Shown: positions 13,015-25,279, numbered from the stretch's first letter. The stretch is DNA of 64,000 bases from Cryptomeria japonica (GCF_030272615.1 NC_081412.1:137644747-137708746), one strand, 5' to 3'. A program made the numbers and translations. The notes: generated from the letters alone by a model not told the origin.

Positions 13015-14658
13015 TGTAATGACCCCTTTCAGGAATTACCCTAATTTAGTCCGAGACAATAATTCTAACTTAAAGTGAGAGTTGTAATATTTTAAATAAT
13101 ATAATTTTATCAAATCTAAATGCATTTCATTCTAATATTTAAAATTTTAAGAATAGTTCAGAAGGCAGAACTTATCTTGATAGCTTCTCTGGTTTGCGTA
13201 CTTGAAACATATTCCTCCATGTTATGAATTTTTGCTGCTCAACTGATCCCTTCAGATTAGATTAATAATAAAATAAGATCTTCCCCAAATCTTCTATTAA
13301 GTCCACAAATCTCAATATAAAATTCTTCTACAAATTATTTCTCCAATCCGATGTAATGCACAGAATAAGTCTGCCACAATATATACCCACAATATCCCTT
13401 TAACTCTGTTCCAGATTTCTCATTATTTTTACTACAACCTGAACATCATATCCTCTGGTAATTTGCAACAAGTCTCCTCATAGGCTTTCTATTAATTCTG
13501 AAATAACAGACATATCTTCTTCCCTTTCGAAATCTGGTGTAATATATTTTTTATTAGAATGACTGTGTTTTCATATTTTATAGAAGAATGTATCTCTTTT
13601 TCAAAAACGTGTCCTACATAAATCTGCAATATTTTATTTTCAAATCTGTTGTGACTTAACCATAAGTCACCCAATCGTATGGCCACACCTTTCAACTCTT
13701 AGATTCTCTTCATAATGAAGATCTTAATTTCATTTTTAAGTCTGATCAAAATTCATGTTGTGTTATCGATCTGCCTTCTTTTTCTTTATGCCATACACAA
13801 CACCTCATATGCACACTACTGTTTCCCCCTTTTTAGAATTATTATCACAACATTATTTTCACACCCTGTCCTCCAACTTCAAATTGATTCTATTTTCCTT
13901 ATATAGCTTTCACGTAACTATTCATGAAAGGTTACTTCTTTTGTAACCCAACGGTTTGTGACAATAATTATATACATTATTCGTTTAAATTAATTCAATA
14001 ACTATTGGTTTTGTCTATGCCATGTTTACCATTGGTCACTTTAATAATAACTATTGGTTCTATTTATTATACTTGATTTAGAACCATGATTTTGTTAAGT
14101 CGTTGATTCACTAGCTTCTGTTTTGTATAATAAATATCTACCGATAATAGTACTAATTTATATTTGTTTGTTAGCTGTTTCAACTTCATCACCCCCTTTT
14201 AATGAACTGTTGTCTTTTCATATATACCAAACACTGTAGTATATTCAGAAGTTTCTACAGTCTTCTATAAAAATATAAATCGCTGTTCCTTTTATCTAAT
14301 GTGGTTCCTTTCTTTATCACTTATCCATTGTTCCTCCCTTGTCATCGAATTAGTAATTCATTTCTGTAATAAATACAACTTTAGTCACTAGCAATGTTAT
14401 TAGCATAATCGTTGTTCAGTTATTATGCAATCCCCAACTTATAATTGTTTGCTTGGATTGCTGCTCTTAATGTATCTTGTCTATCGATATATTTTTTATT
14501 AGAATATTTCAAGAATATTATTAGTAACAAATATTAATTAAATAATAATATTTAATAAATAAATAAATTTCAAATATTTGTTAGTAATTATTATATTAAT
14601 TAATAATAATATTTGCTTCATTTAGGATATATATAACGATCAAGGAGGGGACATGACA
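13015..14658. mobile_element. 1.64-kb LTR-like insertion in LINE ORF2 (solo LTR or non-autonomous element)
   Basis: Starts TGTAATGACCCC and ends GGGGACATGACA. It is flanked by a perfect AATGG duplication (13010-13014 and 14659-14663). LINE ORF2 is interrupted exactly here. No coding, PBS, PPT or internal LTR pair is visible; AT-rich. The termini resemble those of the gypsy element at 20540-27737 (TGTGATGTCCCC...GGGACATGACA), so a related lineage is likely. The interior is not obviously similar. Confidence 0.8.
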
Positions 14659-16560
14659 AATGGATCGTAACGCTCAAGATAAGCTTCTTCACAATATTAA
14701 CAGATGCATAACTGAGGATCAAAATGCGGTACTTATGGCCCCTTTTTCCAAGGATGAAGTCAGGGATGTTGTCTTTTCTATGAGTGCTAGGAAGGCCCCC
14801 GGGCCTGACGGATTCCAGGTTGAGTTTTTTCAAAAAAATTGGCATATTGTGGGTGAGTATGTGTAGGGTGCGATGGAGGAATGCAGAAGCCGCAGATCGA
14901 TCCTCAAATCCTGTAATTCCACCTTCATTGCCCTCATTCCTAAGGTTCGGGACCCGAGCCGTTTTGACCAATATACACCTATTGCTCTTTGTAATACAAT
15001 CTACAAGGTGGTGGCTAAGGCGATGGCTACTACATTAAAGAAGTGTCTGGAGAACGTTATATCGAATGAACTGAGTGGCTTCTTGAAGAATAGACAGATT
15101 TTGGATGGGGTTCTCATTGCCCAAGAAGTTATTCACTCTATTCAAAACAAGAAAAAAGATGGTATGGTCATTAAATTGGATATGAACAAGGCTTATGACA
15201 GGGTTTCGTGGGAGTTTCTTATCAGCATCATGAGGAGGTTGGGGTTTTGTGACTCATGGTGCAAGTGGGTCTTCAGCTGCATCTCCTCTACCTCTTTTGC
15301 TGTCCTTGTCAATGGTGTCCCGACTGATTTTTTCAATGCCAGCAAAGGGCTTTGCCAGGGAGATCCCCTTTCTCCCTTTCTTTTCCTTATGCTGGCTGAA
15401 GTTCTCAGTAGAAGTGTTCAAGATAGGGTTAGTAAAGGTGATATTAAGGGACTGCAAGTTTCTGGTGGGATAAGTAACATCACACATCTACAATTCGTTG
15501 ATGATACCCTTTTACTTGGTGAAGCTACTGCTAAAGAGGCTCATGCTTTCAAGAAGATTTTAGTGCAATACGAAAAAGTTTCTGGTCAGAAGGTGAATGA
15601 AACCAAATCTCAAATTTTCTTCCTCAAGCCTCGTAGTTTGGAAAGGTTCGAGATTCAAAGAATTCTGGGTTATAATATCAACCAGCTTGCAAGTAAACAC
15701 CTTGGTCTGCCCTTGGTTGTCAGGAAGCCTTCTCTGACGGAATGGAGTGGAGTTATCAGTAGAATCAATGGTATGCTGGATTCTTGGAAAGGGCGTTGGC
15801 TGTCTGTGGCGGGCAGAATTACCCTCATCAAAGCTGCCATGTCTGTTGTTCCCGTTTATACCATGTCTGTCTTCCAAATTCCTAAAAAAGTTGCTAAGAT
15901 CATTGAGGATACAAAGAGAAGTTTTCTATGGAAAGGTTGTAATGACAAATTCAAATATAATCTGATAAAGTGGGACGATGTTTGCAAGCCTGTTGAATGT
16001 GGTGGTCAGGCTATCAGGAAGAGCTTGGAGATGAACATGGCTTTGGGAGCAAAGCTTGTCTGGAGAATTTATGAGGAGAAAGAAAAATTATGGAGTAAGG
16101 TGTTGCAGGCCAATTACCTTCAGAATAATGTGGAGTTTCTGTTCGACAAGGAGATAGCTCTTCCTCCTGGGTCAAGTATTTGGCTCTTCCTATGCCATTG
16201 TAGAAAAATGATTCTTCCTGACCTGAGGTGGCATCTTGGGGATGGTAGTAGAATCCGTTTTTGGAAGGATAAGTGGCTTGACTCGAGAATTTTGGCAGAT
16301 TGTCCCAGATTCAGACCTGAGGTTAGCCACTTTGAAGACTCCATAGGTGATAAGGCCAGAGATTATATGGTGGGTCTGCCTCCTAATCGTTCTTGGGGCA
16401 AAATTCAGGCTCCGGTCCCTGATTTGTCTCAGTTTTGTGCTGGGATTCAAAGAGATATTGCAATGGCCTTTATTGGGCCCAAGTGGTGAAGACTTTGGGG
16501 TAGCAGAGGTAGCGGCCAAGTCTCAGTTAAAGCTGCTTTCAAAGAGTACTACTGCAATTT
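14659..16560 (+). pseudogene. LINE ORF2, reverse transcriptase
   Basis: Resumes with DRNAQDKLLHNINRCITEDQ and then RKAPGPDGFQVEFFQKNW, the conserved entry to non-LTR RT. After a stop and frame step near 14865 a 538-codon frame (14873-16489) carries STFIALIPKV, IKLDMNKAYDRVSW (first catalytic Asp), SKGLCQGDPLSPFLF and LQFVDDTLLLG (catalytic DD; FVDD where FADD is usual). The thumb and linker follow through NKSFLWKG-like text. This enzyme makes cDNA at the nicked target. The stop near 14865 and the frame change near 16490 show it is inactive. Confidence 0.92.
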
Positions 16561-17539
16561 TGAGAAGGTGAATTGGGTGTCCAATTCTGGATGGTACAAG
16601 CGTAACATACCCAAGATGAACTATTTCCTTTGGATTGCAGGCAATCGCAGGGTTCTTAATTGTGACGGGCTGAGGTTATTCGGGTGGAAGGGGCCGTCTA
16701 AACGTGTCTTGTGTGAAGCTGAGGAAGAAGACAATGATCAAATTTTCATCTAGTGCAGCTTTGCTCACCAGCTGTGGAATTCTTTTTTGAATAGATGGAA
16801 TTTGTTTTGGGTACTGCCCAGGAGTATTCCTCTTCTTCTGGCGTGTTGGAATTTGAAGATTATTAGCCCCGGCCTCAAGTTGTTTTGGAAGGCTGCCCCG
16901 GCCACTATTGTGTGGAACATCTGGCTCGAATGAAATCGGAGGATTTTTCAAGATAAGAGCAGGGTGGTTGAGAGTATTTGGGATAGGGTGGAAAGTTCTC
17001 TGTCTGAAGTTGGGGAAGTCCAGAAGTGCCATGAAAGAGAGGTGTATGCTAGGGTGAAGGCTTGGGGGAATGCTTGGCCCTGTTTTCACTGGCCCAGTGT
17101 TCCTAAGGTCAGCCCGAGCTCTGACTCATGCTTTGTGGGCTGGACGCCTAAGAATCCTGGATGGATTAAATTTAATTTCGATGGTAATGCTAAATCCAAC
17201 CCTGGACGTGCTGGCGGCGGTGGGATCTTCAGGGATGATCAGGGACAACCGGTTGGGGCTTTTGCTATGGATTTTGTTGCAGATTGAAACAACAGAGCTG
17301 AGGCTAGGGCTTTGATGTGGGGAATTACGATAGCCAGGGAGAAGGGGTGGACAAAGCTATGGGTTGAAGGAGATTCAAAATTAATAATTAATGCTCTTGG
17401 CGGGGGGGGGAATGTGAAGAATTGGAGGCTGGAGGCCATAATGCAAAGTGCGCTATGGACAGCTAAAGGCCTGAAGCATATTAAAGTTTCTCATATAAAA
17501 CGTGCTGGTAATCGGGCTGCGGACTGGTTAGCCAATTTT
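16561..17539 (+). pseudogene. LINE ORF2, zf-RVT and RNase H part
   Basis: About 16568-16760 reads VSNSGWYKRNIPKMNYFLW, the zf-RVT region. Farther on come the RNase H motifs IKFNFDGNAKSNPG (first Asp), NNRAEARALMWG (Glu) and LWVEGDSKLIIN (Asp), then HIKRAGNRAADWLANF. Plant L1-type LINEs with a C-terminal RNase H are known. Stops at 16751-16753, 16931-16933 and 17285-17287 break the frame. The frame is cut within ...LANF by the insertions at 17540 and 18762 and resumes at 40278. Confidence 0.85.
17535..17539. repeat. first copy of triple ATTTT target duplication
   Basis: ATTTT occurs at 17535-17539, 18757-18761 and 40278-40282. It flanks first the 17540-18756 insertion and then the 18762-40277 copia element. 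Removing both restores LINE ORF2 (...LANF-GVGLVENMG). Confidence 0.88.
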
Positions 17540-18756
17540 TGTCATGCCCCCTTTTTCTAAAAATTGCTTCGTTCTAAAAATAGCAATTTCTATTTTTAGT
17601 AAGGCCAATTGTCCAAAAATAGGAAGACAGGCCCTGGGGATAAAACATGAAATATTGTACTTGAAGGTGAAATATTCAAATCAGATTAACGGTGAATATT
17701 GTCATGTACCCTTTCTAAAAATAGTGTTTACTATTTTTAGTAAGTCTGACTATCTAAATATAGAAAGTCAGGATTATTGAACTAATTGGGAAATTTTATC
17801 TTCCAATTTGATTGAGAAAAATCTGATTTGGCAACAAATATTAAGTAATTTTGAAATAAAATCAAATGCCAAAAAGGGTGAGGATTTTAGTGGGGTTCAA
17901 ATTGGCAATTTTGTGTCTTCTTGGAATTTAGTCAAAAAGATGGAATTAATTGGCAATTCCTATTTGGGTGGAAGAAGTGGAGGTGCAAATTTAGAAAAAA
18001 GGTTTCAAATCTTTAATGGAAATATTCCCTCTTCCTTGGCATGGGATTCGGTGCCCAAGACGTATTTTGAATGTGGGTTTCATTTATCAAGTTTTTGGCT
18101 TGCTTTTCCATTCATTCTATCGGGTCATTTTCAACAGGCGAAAGCTATTTTCCTTCAGAGGCTGGTAAACCAAAGAAGGTAAAATCTCTAAGGCTGATAA
18201 ACCAGGGAGATAGAAGCTTGCAGGCAGTGTGTTTACAGGTCTCCAGTGGCAATCACATTCAGGGGTTGCAGTTGTGCTTCAAAGAGATTTTTATGTGTGT
18301 GTTTTGCAGGGGTTGCAATCGTTGGTGTGTTGTAGTTTCTTAGTTCATTTTCAGATTTGTTTTGCTAGTAATAACAACATATATTGTTGTTCTTGGCTGT
18401 TGTTAGACATTTATTTCATGCATCTTGCTATTGTGGGAAAGTGTGAGGAATTTGGAGAGTAGTTTGGATTTTATAGTGGATTTGTGAAGTTTTGAGCTCC
18501 ATTTCTGGAGTCTACTCTATAATGCTTCATGGCAGATTTGTAGATTGTTATAAACATATTTTTGCATGCTGTTATAATGCCAAAATTTCTATAGAATCTT
18601 CTTCTTGTGCTTTTATGAGGGTTTTAAGTGTTTATAAGCACATTGGTGCAATTTTCGGCATTACCCAATTTCATCGTTTGGTTGCAAATTGTAAATCTAA
18701 GTTGGGTGATTGGAATTTTGTAAATCTGAAAAAAAATTGCAGCAAGGGTTATTACA
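17540..18756. mobile_element. 1.2-kb LTR-like insertion A (probable solo LTR)
   Basis: Starts TGTCATGCCCCC and ends GGGTTATTACA, flanked on both sides by ATTTT. No coding was found. The first 220 bp contain two related blocks (17541-17625 and 17701-17775), each with CCCTTTnTAAAAATnG, CTATTTTTAGTAAG and a short GTC-rich segment. LINE ORF2 is interrupted exactly at the left edge. Confidence 0.75.
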
Positions 18757-18870
18757 ATTTTTGTAAATGTTATTCAATTTTCAATTCAAGATGCAAGTTA
18801 TATTCAAGGTTATCTTTTCTTTCAAGTATGTGTTATATCTTAATATAATAAATCTGATTATTGTCTGGTA

Positions 18871-19096
18871 TGTTGCAGAGGAAAAGAGCATTTATCGATT
18901 TCAATGTCCTCCTCACAAATGCCGATTGATATATATATGTATGCAAGGAGGATCAAGCAATACCTTGACCGCTCATGTCTATATGTTGCAGAGGAAAAGA
19001 GCATTTATCGATTTCAATGTCCTCCTCACAAATGCCGATTGATATATATATGTATGCAAGGAGGATCAAGCAATACCTTGACCGCTCATGTCTATT
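18871..19096. repeat. 113-bp tandem duplication inside the C 3' LTR
   Basis: TGTTGCAGAGGAAAAGAGC starts at 18871 and again at 18984. The two units are essentially identical and the other LTR has only one, so the duplication arose after integration. Confidence 0.93.
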
Positions 19097-19149
19097 AGAC
19101 ATGACCGATCAAGATATTACTTGATCGCACCTTTTCAATTATCATCGCA

Positions 19150-19425
19150 TTTACCAATCGGTACATAAAACTTAACAAATCACCCGATACTAATCGGCGT
19201 GTATATCATAAGCAAGTCAACCGATACTAATCGGTATGAATGCAGTTATAAACTAAATCCAATAACAATCGGTGTTCACACAGTTAATATGTTTGACCGA
19301 TACTAATCGGTGTGCATACGATTTACAATGTAAACCGATACCAATCGATATTCTGTACTATAAGATTTACAACCGATAATTATCGGTAGTTAAGCATTTG
19401 ATTAAGAATCCGATATTGATCGGAA
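19150..19425. repeat. array of CCGATA-NNN-ATCGG dyads in the C 3' LTR
   Basis: About eight full or partial copies (CCCGATACTAATCGG, ACCGATACTAATCGG twice, CCAATAACAATCGG, ACCGATACCAATCG, ACCGATAATTATCGG, TCCGATATTGATCGG and a leading half site), at spacings of about 35-50 bp. The other LTR carries the same array at about 39838-40110 with several sites mutated. Confidence 0.88.
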
Positions 19426-19592
19426 TTTGCAAGTAAGTTTGAATATATATAAATCGAAGAATAATCATCAAATGAAGGAACGATAACTTGAAGTCTTTAT
19501 CATAGTCTATCGATAAGATAGATGATTGAATGAGAGACTTCATTTATCTCTCATTCAATCATTTATCTTACCGAGGCTATCATGCATTAACA

Positions 19593-20131
19593 CTCCCTCT
19601 TAGCTAGGTAAGATAAATGAAAGACAACATATCAAGCATCACAATTCTAATGATGGTCAGTATTCTTTACGTAATCTGACTCTCTAGAAAATCATATCAC
19701 CTAATCATATGATATAAAGGATCACCTAAACACGTGATACAAACGTTCATTACATCAACTTGTGATGACAGGATATCACCTAAGCACATGATATCAGTAT
19801 TGCCTAAACATGCAATACTTTAGAAATAAGTATAAGAAAATAGTTAAATTCTCTATTTATTCAAGTTGTCGTATGTGCACTAACATTTTATAAAAAATGT
19901 TTTACCACAACACAATCATGGCACATCCATGACATACCAGAGATCCAACATGATAACTGGTTTGAACATCATAAGATCGTCACCTTATGATGTCTACATA
20001 CAAGGGTTCATTATCTGAGAGATCGTCACCTCTTAGACATGAACACAGGGGGTTTAAACCCATAAAAGTCCTAACATGACAAAGAAGTTTACACATAAAC
20101 CATCTTAATAAGCATAGGAGTACAAAGCAAA
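19593..20131 (-). other. element C 3' non-coding region and polypurine tract
   Basis: Plus-strand CTCCCTCT at 19593-19600 is AGAGGGAG on the minus strand, directly before the 3' LTR. The rest is non-coding and has recurring GATCGTCACCT and CACATGATAT-like phrases. Element D has a comparable 3' region (33049-33440). Confidence 0.7.
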
Positions 20132-20539
20132 TTACATTTCAATCATACCAAGACCTTTTCTAAAGTGCTCAACTTTCACCCTTGAAAGTGGTTTGGTAAG
20201 AATATTTGTTGTCTGATCTCCTGTACAAATGTATTCCAACTGGATCACATTCCTATCTACCATGTCTCGTACATAATGATATGGAATCTCAATATGTTTG
20301 GATCTGTCATGAAATACTGGATTCACTGAAAGTTTTATACAACTTTGGTTGTCGCAATGAATATATGTAGGCTTCATTGGCTCACCGAATAACCCCACAA
20401 GCAGCTTTCTAAGCCATACTGCCTCTCGAGCAGCCATGGAGGCTGCAATGTATTCGGCCTCAGTGGAACTTTGCGCTACTGATGACTGTTTTCTGCTGAT
20501 CCAGGATATCATGGCTGAACCTAAACTGAAACAACACCC
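20132..20539 (-). pseudogene. element C RNase H (C-terminal end of pol)
   Basis: Minus-strand reading continues GCCFSLGSAMISWISRKQ and SSVAQSSTEAEYIAAS (catalytic Glu region). Then come VWLRKLL, IHCDNQSCIKLS (Asp), FHDRSKHIEIPYHYVRDMV and a TNILTKPLSR ending. The last is the conserved C-terminus of Ty1/copia RNase H, which degrades the RNA of the RNA-DNA hybrid. The frame is intact to its stop at 20132. Its N-terminal half lies at 27738 and beyond, separated by element E. Confidence 0.93.
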
Positions 20540-21855
20540 TATGATGTCCCCTTCTTAGATTACTATTACTGATAAGTTTGCCTGGCAGTCATTATAAGGA
20601 GACAGGTCAGAAACTAGGACATACAATTGGGAATTAGGTTTACGGAACAACTGAATTTAATTATTCATCATAAAAGACTATATTTGTATTAATTAACACA
20701 GCGGAAGTCGTACGGAAGTATCCACAAAATACATCGATTACAAATACAAGAAACAGAAATAATATTGAACAATTGCCATTCTAGAATTAGTAAACATCAG
20801 TTTATTGTTCATACTCAATTCACTTTAACGCATTGAGAATTGAGTGGGGTAATCACATAGATTCAGTCTCCTAATTATTCTCCCAAACAAATTTATACTT
20901 TATCTTATAAATGCCCTGCATCTTTCCAAAGGACGATGGATGGTAATGGTGGTTCATCATGCCAGACCCAAACCCAGAAGTGGTCACTTGCCCTCCCGGC
21001 CTACTGGTTCATCTTTACATAGTAGGTGGGCTATTTAGGTGGGCAATCAACCCCACTACAGATCCCCCTCCTCTCAAAGAGCAGCCATATAATGATAAGT
21101 TATTACATATGATGTTATTGTGTTCTTTGTTCAGACTTTATCATTACCTTATTTATTATACTGGTGCAAGTTGTAAAAGATGCTTATTTTCAGTCTTTTA
21201 ATCAGAATTATAAGATCTGTTAGAATCGCTTAAAGTTCACCGTGATGGAGTATATTTTATACAGTTTGGAAATTGGTTTAAACATCGACAGAAATATCAT
21301 TCTACAGACATATTTGTAGGGCTACGATTTTAACGTACCAATAATTTCATATCCTTTAGAATCTGAGTATGATGGCATACCTGGCAGTCGGTCTCCTGGC
21401 TGTAGTTGATTTCCTTTCCATATATTCCTCCGTGATCCCTTGTCCCCCTTTGATGTGTTTGTCTTATAGTATGTGGCGGGTCAAACTGAGGGTCACATCT
21501 CTTTTTAGAAGAGACGTGATTACTTTATAGTTCGCTGCCCTTTTGTTTGTATTTGTTTTGGTCGTGTCTCTCTTCAGACGCATACCCAGTGCATTTAATA
21601 TTATATTTATTACACATCCTATGCAATATTTACATTAATAATTATAGGTATGTTAAGTATATTAATTTAAATTCAACAATAATTGTTAATGATCAACGCA
21701 ATACTTATGATTTCATATTAATTAATATTCACTAATTAATCTAACACAATAAGGTTTGAACTGTTTTCTGAGTAGCGACATAAGTATTAAATGAATATCA
21801 GAAATTTAAATACATATATGCAAACATATTATACAATTAGCATAGGGACATGACA
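20540..21855 (-). repeat. element E 3' LTR (1316 bp)
   Basis: Ends GGGACATGACA. Its first bases are TATGATGTCCCC where the partner LTR has TGTGATGTCCCC, so the terminal TG is mutated to TA. By hand I count about 24 substitutions against 26418-27737 (about 1.8%) and a few 2-bp indels. The short ORFs inside are non-coding. Confidence 0.95.
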
Positions 21856-22346
21856 GTCCTCCCCTCCCGAATTTGCTTGCCCTCAAGCAATTTGAGTTGG
21901 GGATGATTAAATATTTCCTCTCCTTCCCAAGTAGCATCATCTTCAGGCAATCCTTTCCATTTCACTAGGAATTCCGGAATAGTTTTATTCCTCAGTCTCT
22001 TTTCTCTCATATTCAGTATGGTCTCTGGTTCTAGAATCAGTTTACCCTCATCATCTAGAGGTGGCAATTCTGAGCAAGGAACAATATGCTGCCCCAAGAC
22101 CTTTTTGAGTCGAGATACATGAAAGGTGTTATGGATCCGACTGTTCTCTGGAAGCTCTATCTCATAGGCCACTTCCCCTATTTTCCGCAATACCTTGTAA
22201 GGTCCATAAAATCAGGGTTTTAGCTTTTCCGCACCATTAGACTTCAATGATGACTGTCTATAAGGCTGAAGCCTTAAAAAGACCCAGTCTCCTTCCACAA
22301 AGGTTCTTTCCTCTCTATGCCGGTCAGCATACATCTTTTGCTGATT
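21856..22346 (-). pseudogene. element E integrase C-terminus with chromodomain
   Basis: Reads KMYADRHREERTFVEGDWV and then, after an in-frame stop near 22210, FYGPYKVLRKIGEVAYEIELP, IHNTFHVSRLKK and EFLVKWKGLPEDDATWE. The last is a chromodomain, which in chromoviruses tethers integration to modified histones. The frame runs close to the PPT and LTR edge. A TAG near 22348 separates it from the integrase core. The aromatic residues of the peptide-binding cage cannot be judged with certainty. Confidence 0.9.
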
Positions 22347-23040
22347 CTACGTGTGATGTAAGTTATCTTTGAGAGAATTCAGAATATCAATATTTCGTTG
22401 CATAAAATCTTTAGCACCTGGCACTTTGCTTTCTTGTATGGCTACTCCTCCAAAAGTCATGGCATCATACCCATAGAGAGCCTTAAAGGGACTCATACCA
22501 ATAGACATGTGGTGAGTTGTATTGTAGCAATACTCTCCCAAGTGTAGCCACTTAATCCAAGCATTCTGCTGGTTCGTAACATAATTTCTCAAATATCCTT
22601 CCAACCACTTATTTACTATTTCTGTTTGCCCATCAGTCTGTGGGTGATAGCTGGTGCTGGGAGTAAGGTTTGTGCCTGCTAATCTGAACAATTCCTGCCA
22701 AAACTGGCTAAGGAAATGGCTATCCCTGTCACTAATAATGTTCTTTGGTAGTCCATGTAACCGAAACACTTCATTGAAGAAAACTTCCGCCACCTGGTAT
22801 GCTTTGTACTCAGTGGAAATCGCAAAGAAGTGAGCATATTTAGTGAGGCGATCCACTACAACATAGATACAATCTTTGCCCTGCACCTTAGGTAGGCCTG
22901 TGATAAAATCCATAGAAATACTTTCCCATTTTTTATCAGGAATGGGTAGAGGTTGTAATAGTCCTGCCGGATGTGTCTGTTCAATTTTATTTTTCTGACA
23001 AGTCATACATTCCTGAACATATTTAAGAACATCTTTTTTG
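22347..23040 (-). pseudogene. element E integrase core
   Basis: ECMTCQKNK, the CC half of the HHCC zinc finger, leads into WESISMDFITGLPK (first Asp), NIISDRDSHFLSQFW (second Asp) and YHPQTDGQTEIVNKWLE (Glu), so the DDE triad is present. The HH half and the segment up to KKDVLKYVQ are missing: HDNPMDSKK runs straight into KDVLKYVQE. This indicates a deletion of roughly 60 bp that also shifts the frame near 23040. Confidence 0.92.
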
Positions 23041-23683
23041 AGTCCATGGGGTTATCATGATATTCCTTCAGAATGGTATTCTTGAATTTGGAGCTAGGTA
23101 TAAGAAAAATCCTCTCCTTATATAGAATCAATTCCTCCACTACCTTGTAATCCTCATTTGGTAAATTCCCTTCCATTATTTCAGTGGCTAAAGGATCCTT
23201 GGTATATTCTGTTGTGATTTGAGTCTTCCAATCTCCCTCAATACAAGTGAGAGTGTTTACATAAGACCATCGGGACAAGGCATCCGCTACCACATTATTT
23301 GTTCCTTTCACATATTCTATATCAAAATCATATGCCTGAATCTTGCTTACCCACTTTTGTTGGCGTTCATTAAGGTCCTTCTGATTCATAAAAAATCTAA
23401 GACTATTGTGATCTGTCTTTACATTAAATTTGCCACCCACTAAGTATTGTCTGAATTTTGCAAATGCATGCATAATAGCCAACATTTCCTTATCGTAGAT
23501 GGAGTAATGTTTTTCTCCCTCTGTCAGCTTACGACTTTCAAAGGCTATAGGGTGCTTGTCTTGCATGAGTACAGCCCCTATTCCATCACCTGAAGCATCA
23601 CATTGTAGTTCAAAGGGTCGTGTAAAATCGGGAATGGCAAGGACTGGACATGAACCCATTGCCTCCTTTAGTTTTTCGAAGGC
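23041..23683 (-). pseudogene. element E RNase H
   Basis: FELQCDASGDGIGAVLMQ (first Asp), HPIAFESRKL, HYSIYDKEMLAIMHA (Glu), VKTDHNSLRFF (Asp) and FDIEYVKGTNNVVADALSR are all recognisable in order, as in Ty3/gypsy. An in-frame TAA just upstream (near 23685, ...NDIAQ-stop-AFEKLKEAM) separates it from RT. After RNase H the frame passes through the connector ending LKEYHDNPMD, where the integrase deletion begins. Confidence 0.92.
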
Positions 23684-25276
23684 TTATTGTGCTATATCAT
23701 TCCACATGAAAGCTCCCTTCTTAGTCAAATCTGTGAGGGTGGCTGCTATTTTTGAAAACCCCTGGACAAACCGCCTGTAATAACTGCACAATCCTACAAA
23801 GCCCCTTAACTGGGTCAAGGTCTTTGGTTTTGGCCATTCTCTTATGGCTTTGATTTTCTCTACATCCACACTAACTCCCTGAGAGTTGATTTTGTGTCCA
23901 AGGTAAAGAATCTCTTCCAAGCCAAATTCACACTTAGAAGCCTTAGCAAACAAAGATTCTGATTTGAGGACACTCAATATGTCATCAATGTGTTGGAGGT
24001 GTTCCTCCCATGTTTTGTTGTAGATTAGGAGATCATCAAAGAATACAAGTAAACAAGTTCGGAGGTGTTTGCGGAAAATATGGTTCATACATGATTGGAA
24101 TGTGGCCGGTGCATTGGTAAGGCCAAACGGTAAAACTAGAAATTCAAAATGGCCGTAATGACATATGAAAGCTGTTTTGGGAACATCTTCTTTCCTCATT
24201 CTGATTTGATGATACCCTGACCTCAGGTCAATTTTTGAGAAATATTTGGCCCCATGAAGTTCATCCAATAGTTCATCAATTCTTGGGATTGGGTATCTAT
24301 TTTTTATAGTCTTTTTGTTTAGTGCTCGGTAGTCAACACACATTCTCATTGTTCCATCCTTCTTTTTCACTAGGACCACTGATGACGTGAATGGACTCGA
24401 GCTGGGCCGAATGTGTCCAATCTCCATCAATTCTTTGATGGTCTTCTCAATTTCCTCCTTGAATTTATGGGGGTGTCTATAGGGGGTAGTAATAACCGGT
24501 TTGGCCCCTTCCTCCAACTCAATCGTATGCTCAAACCCTCGGCTAGGAGGTAGGCCTGGTGGAATATCTTCAAACACTCTTTTGCGTTTCCTTAGGATGG
24601 GTTGAATGTCAATGTGGATGGTTTTATCATTGGGAACTGAATGGTCCAAGACCATACATCTAGCAATCCATTCTCCTTGACCATGCTTGAGAATTTTACT
24701 CATTTTCTTACAATTAACCAACTTAGCTGCTCCGTTAGGTATTCCCTTGAGTGTAACCTCCTTACCCTTCTGCTTAAAACAAACTTCCATATTCGGAAGA
24801 TCCATAGCAAATCTGCCTAGAGAATGAATCCATGGCGTACTTAAAATGACATCATTATCAAGTGTTACCACATAGAAATTTCCTTTGATTGTATGGTCCC
24901 CCACTTTGATCTCTAATTGTGGAATATGGGTGTTGCAAGGGGCTGTGGACCCATTTGCTAATGCCACATTGAATCCCTCAAATCCTTGAGTTTTTAGTTT
25001 TCTTCTGTTTGTTAGCTCCTTGCTGATAAAATTGTGGGATGCCCCACTATCAACCAAAGCAATTACCCTTTGTCCCTTAAGTGTGCCTTTCAGTCTAAGG
25101 GGTTTATGCTCAGAATCCCGAGAGATGGTAGCAAGGGTGAACCGTTCAACACTATCATATCTTGCCTTTTTAGTTGGGCTTTCTTCTACTTCCTCGTTCA
25201 ATTCTCTTTCCAAACAATGTAGTTGCATGTTTTTGCATTGATGTTTTCTTTCCCATGGTTCCTTACATTTGAAACA
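23684..25276 (-). pseudogene. element E second CCHC-like knuckle, protease and RT
   Basis: Just after an in-frame TGA near 25277, the minus strand reads CFKCKEPWERKHQC, a second knuckle. The aspartic protease follows (VIALVDSGASHNFI). RT has SSPFTSSVVLVKKKDGTMR, CVDYRALNKKTIKNRYPIP, FSKIDLRSGYHQIR (Asp), FLVLPFGLTNAPATFQ and CLLVFFDDLLIYNKTWEEH (catalytic DD), then YLGHKI and LRGFVGLCSYYRRFV. All the motifs expected for Ty3/gypsy RT are present across 514 open codons, the best-preserved block of this element. Confidence 0.95.
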
Positions 25277-25279
25277 TAA

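Larger units (their letters stand above)
18762..19592 (-). repeat. element C 3' LTR (831 bp)
   Basis: Starts TGTAAATG and ends GCATTAACA. It aligns with 39557-40277 but is longer because of a 113-bp tandem duplication (18871-18983, 18984-19096). By hand I count about 16 substitutions over about 718 aligned bases (about 2.2%), plus small indels. Confidence 0.93.
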
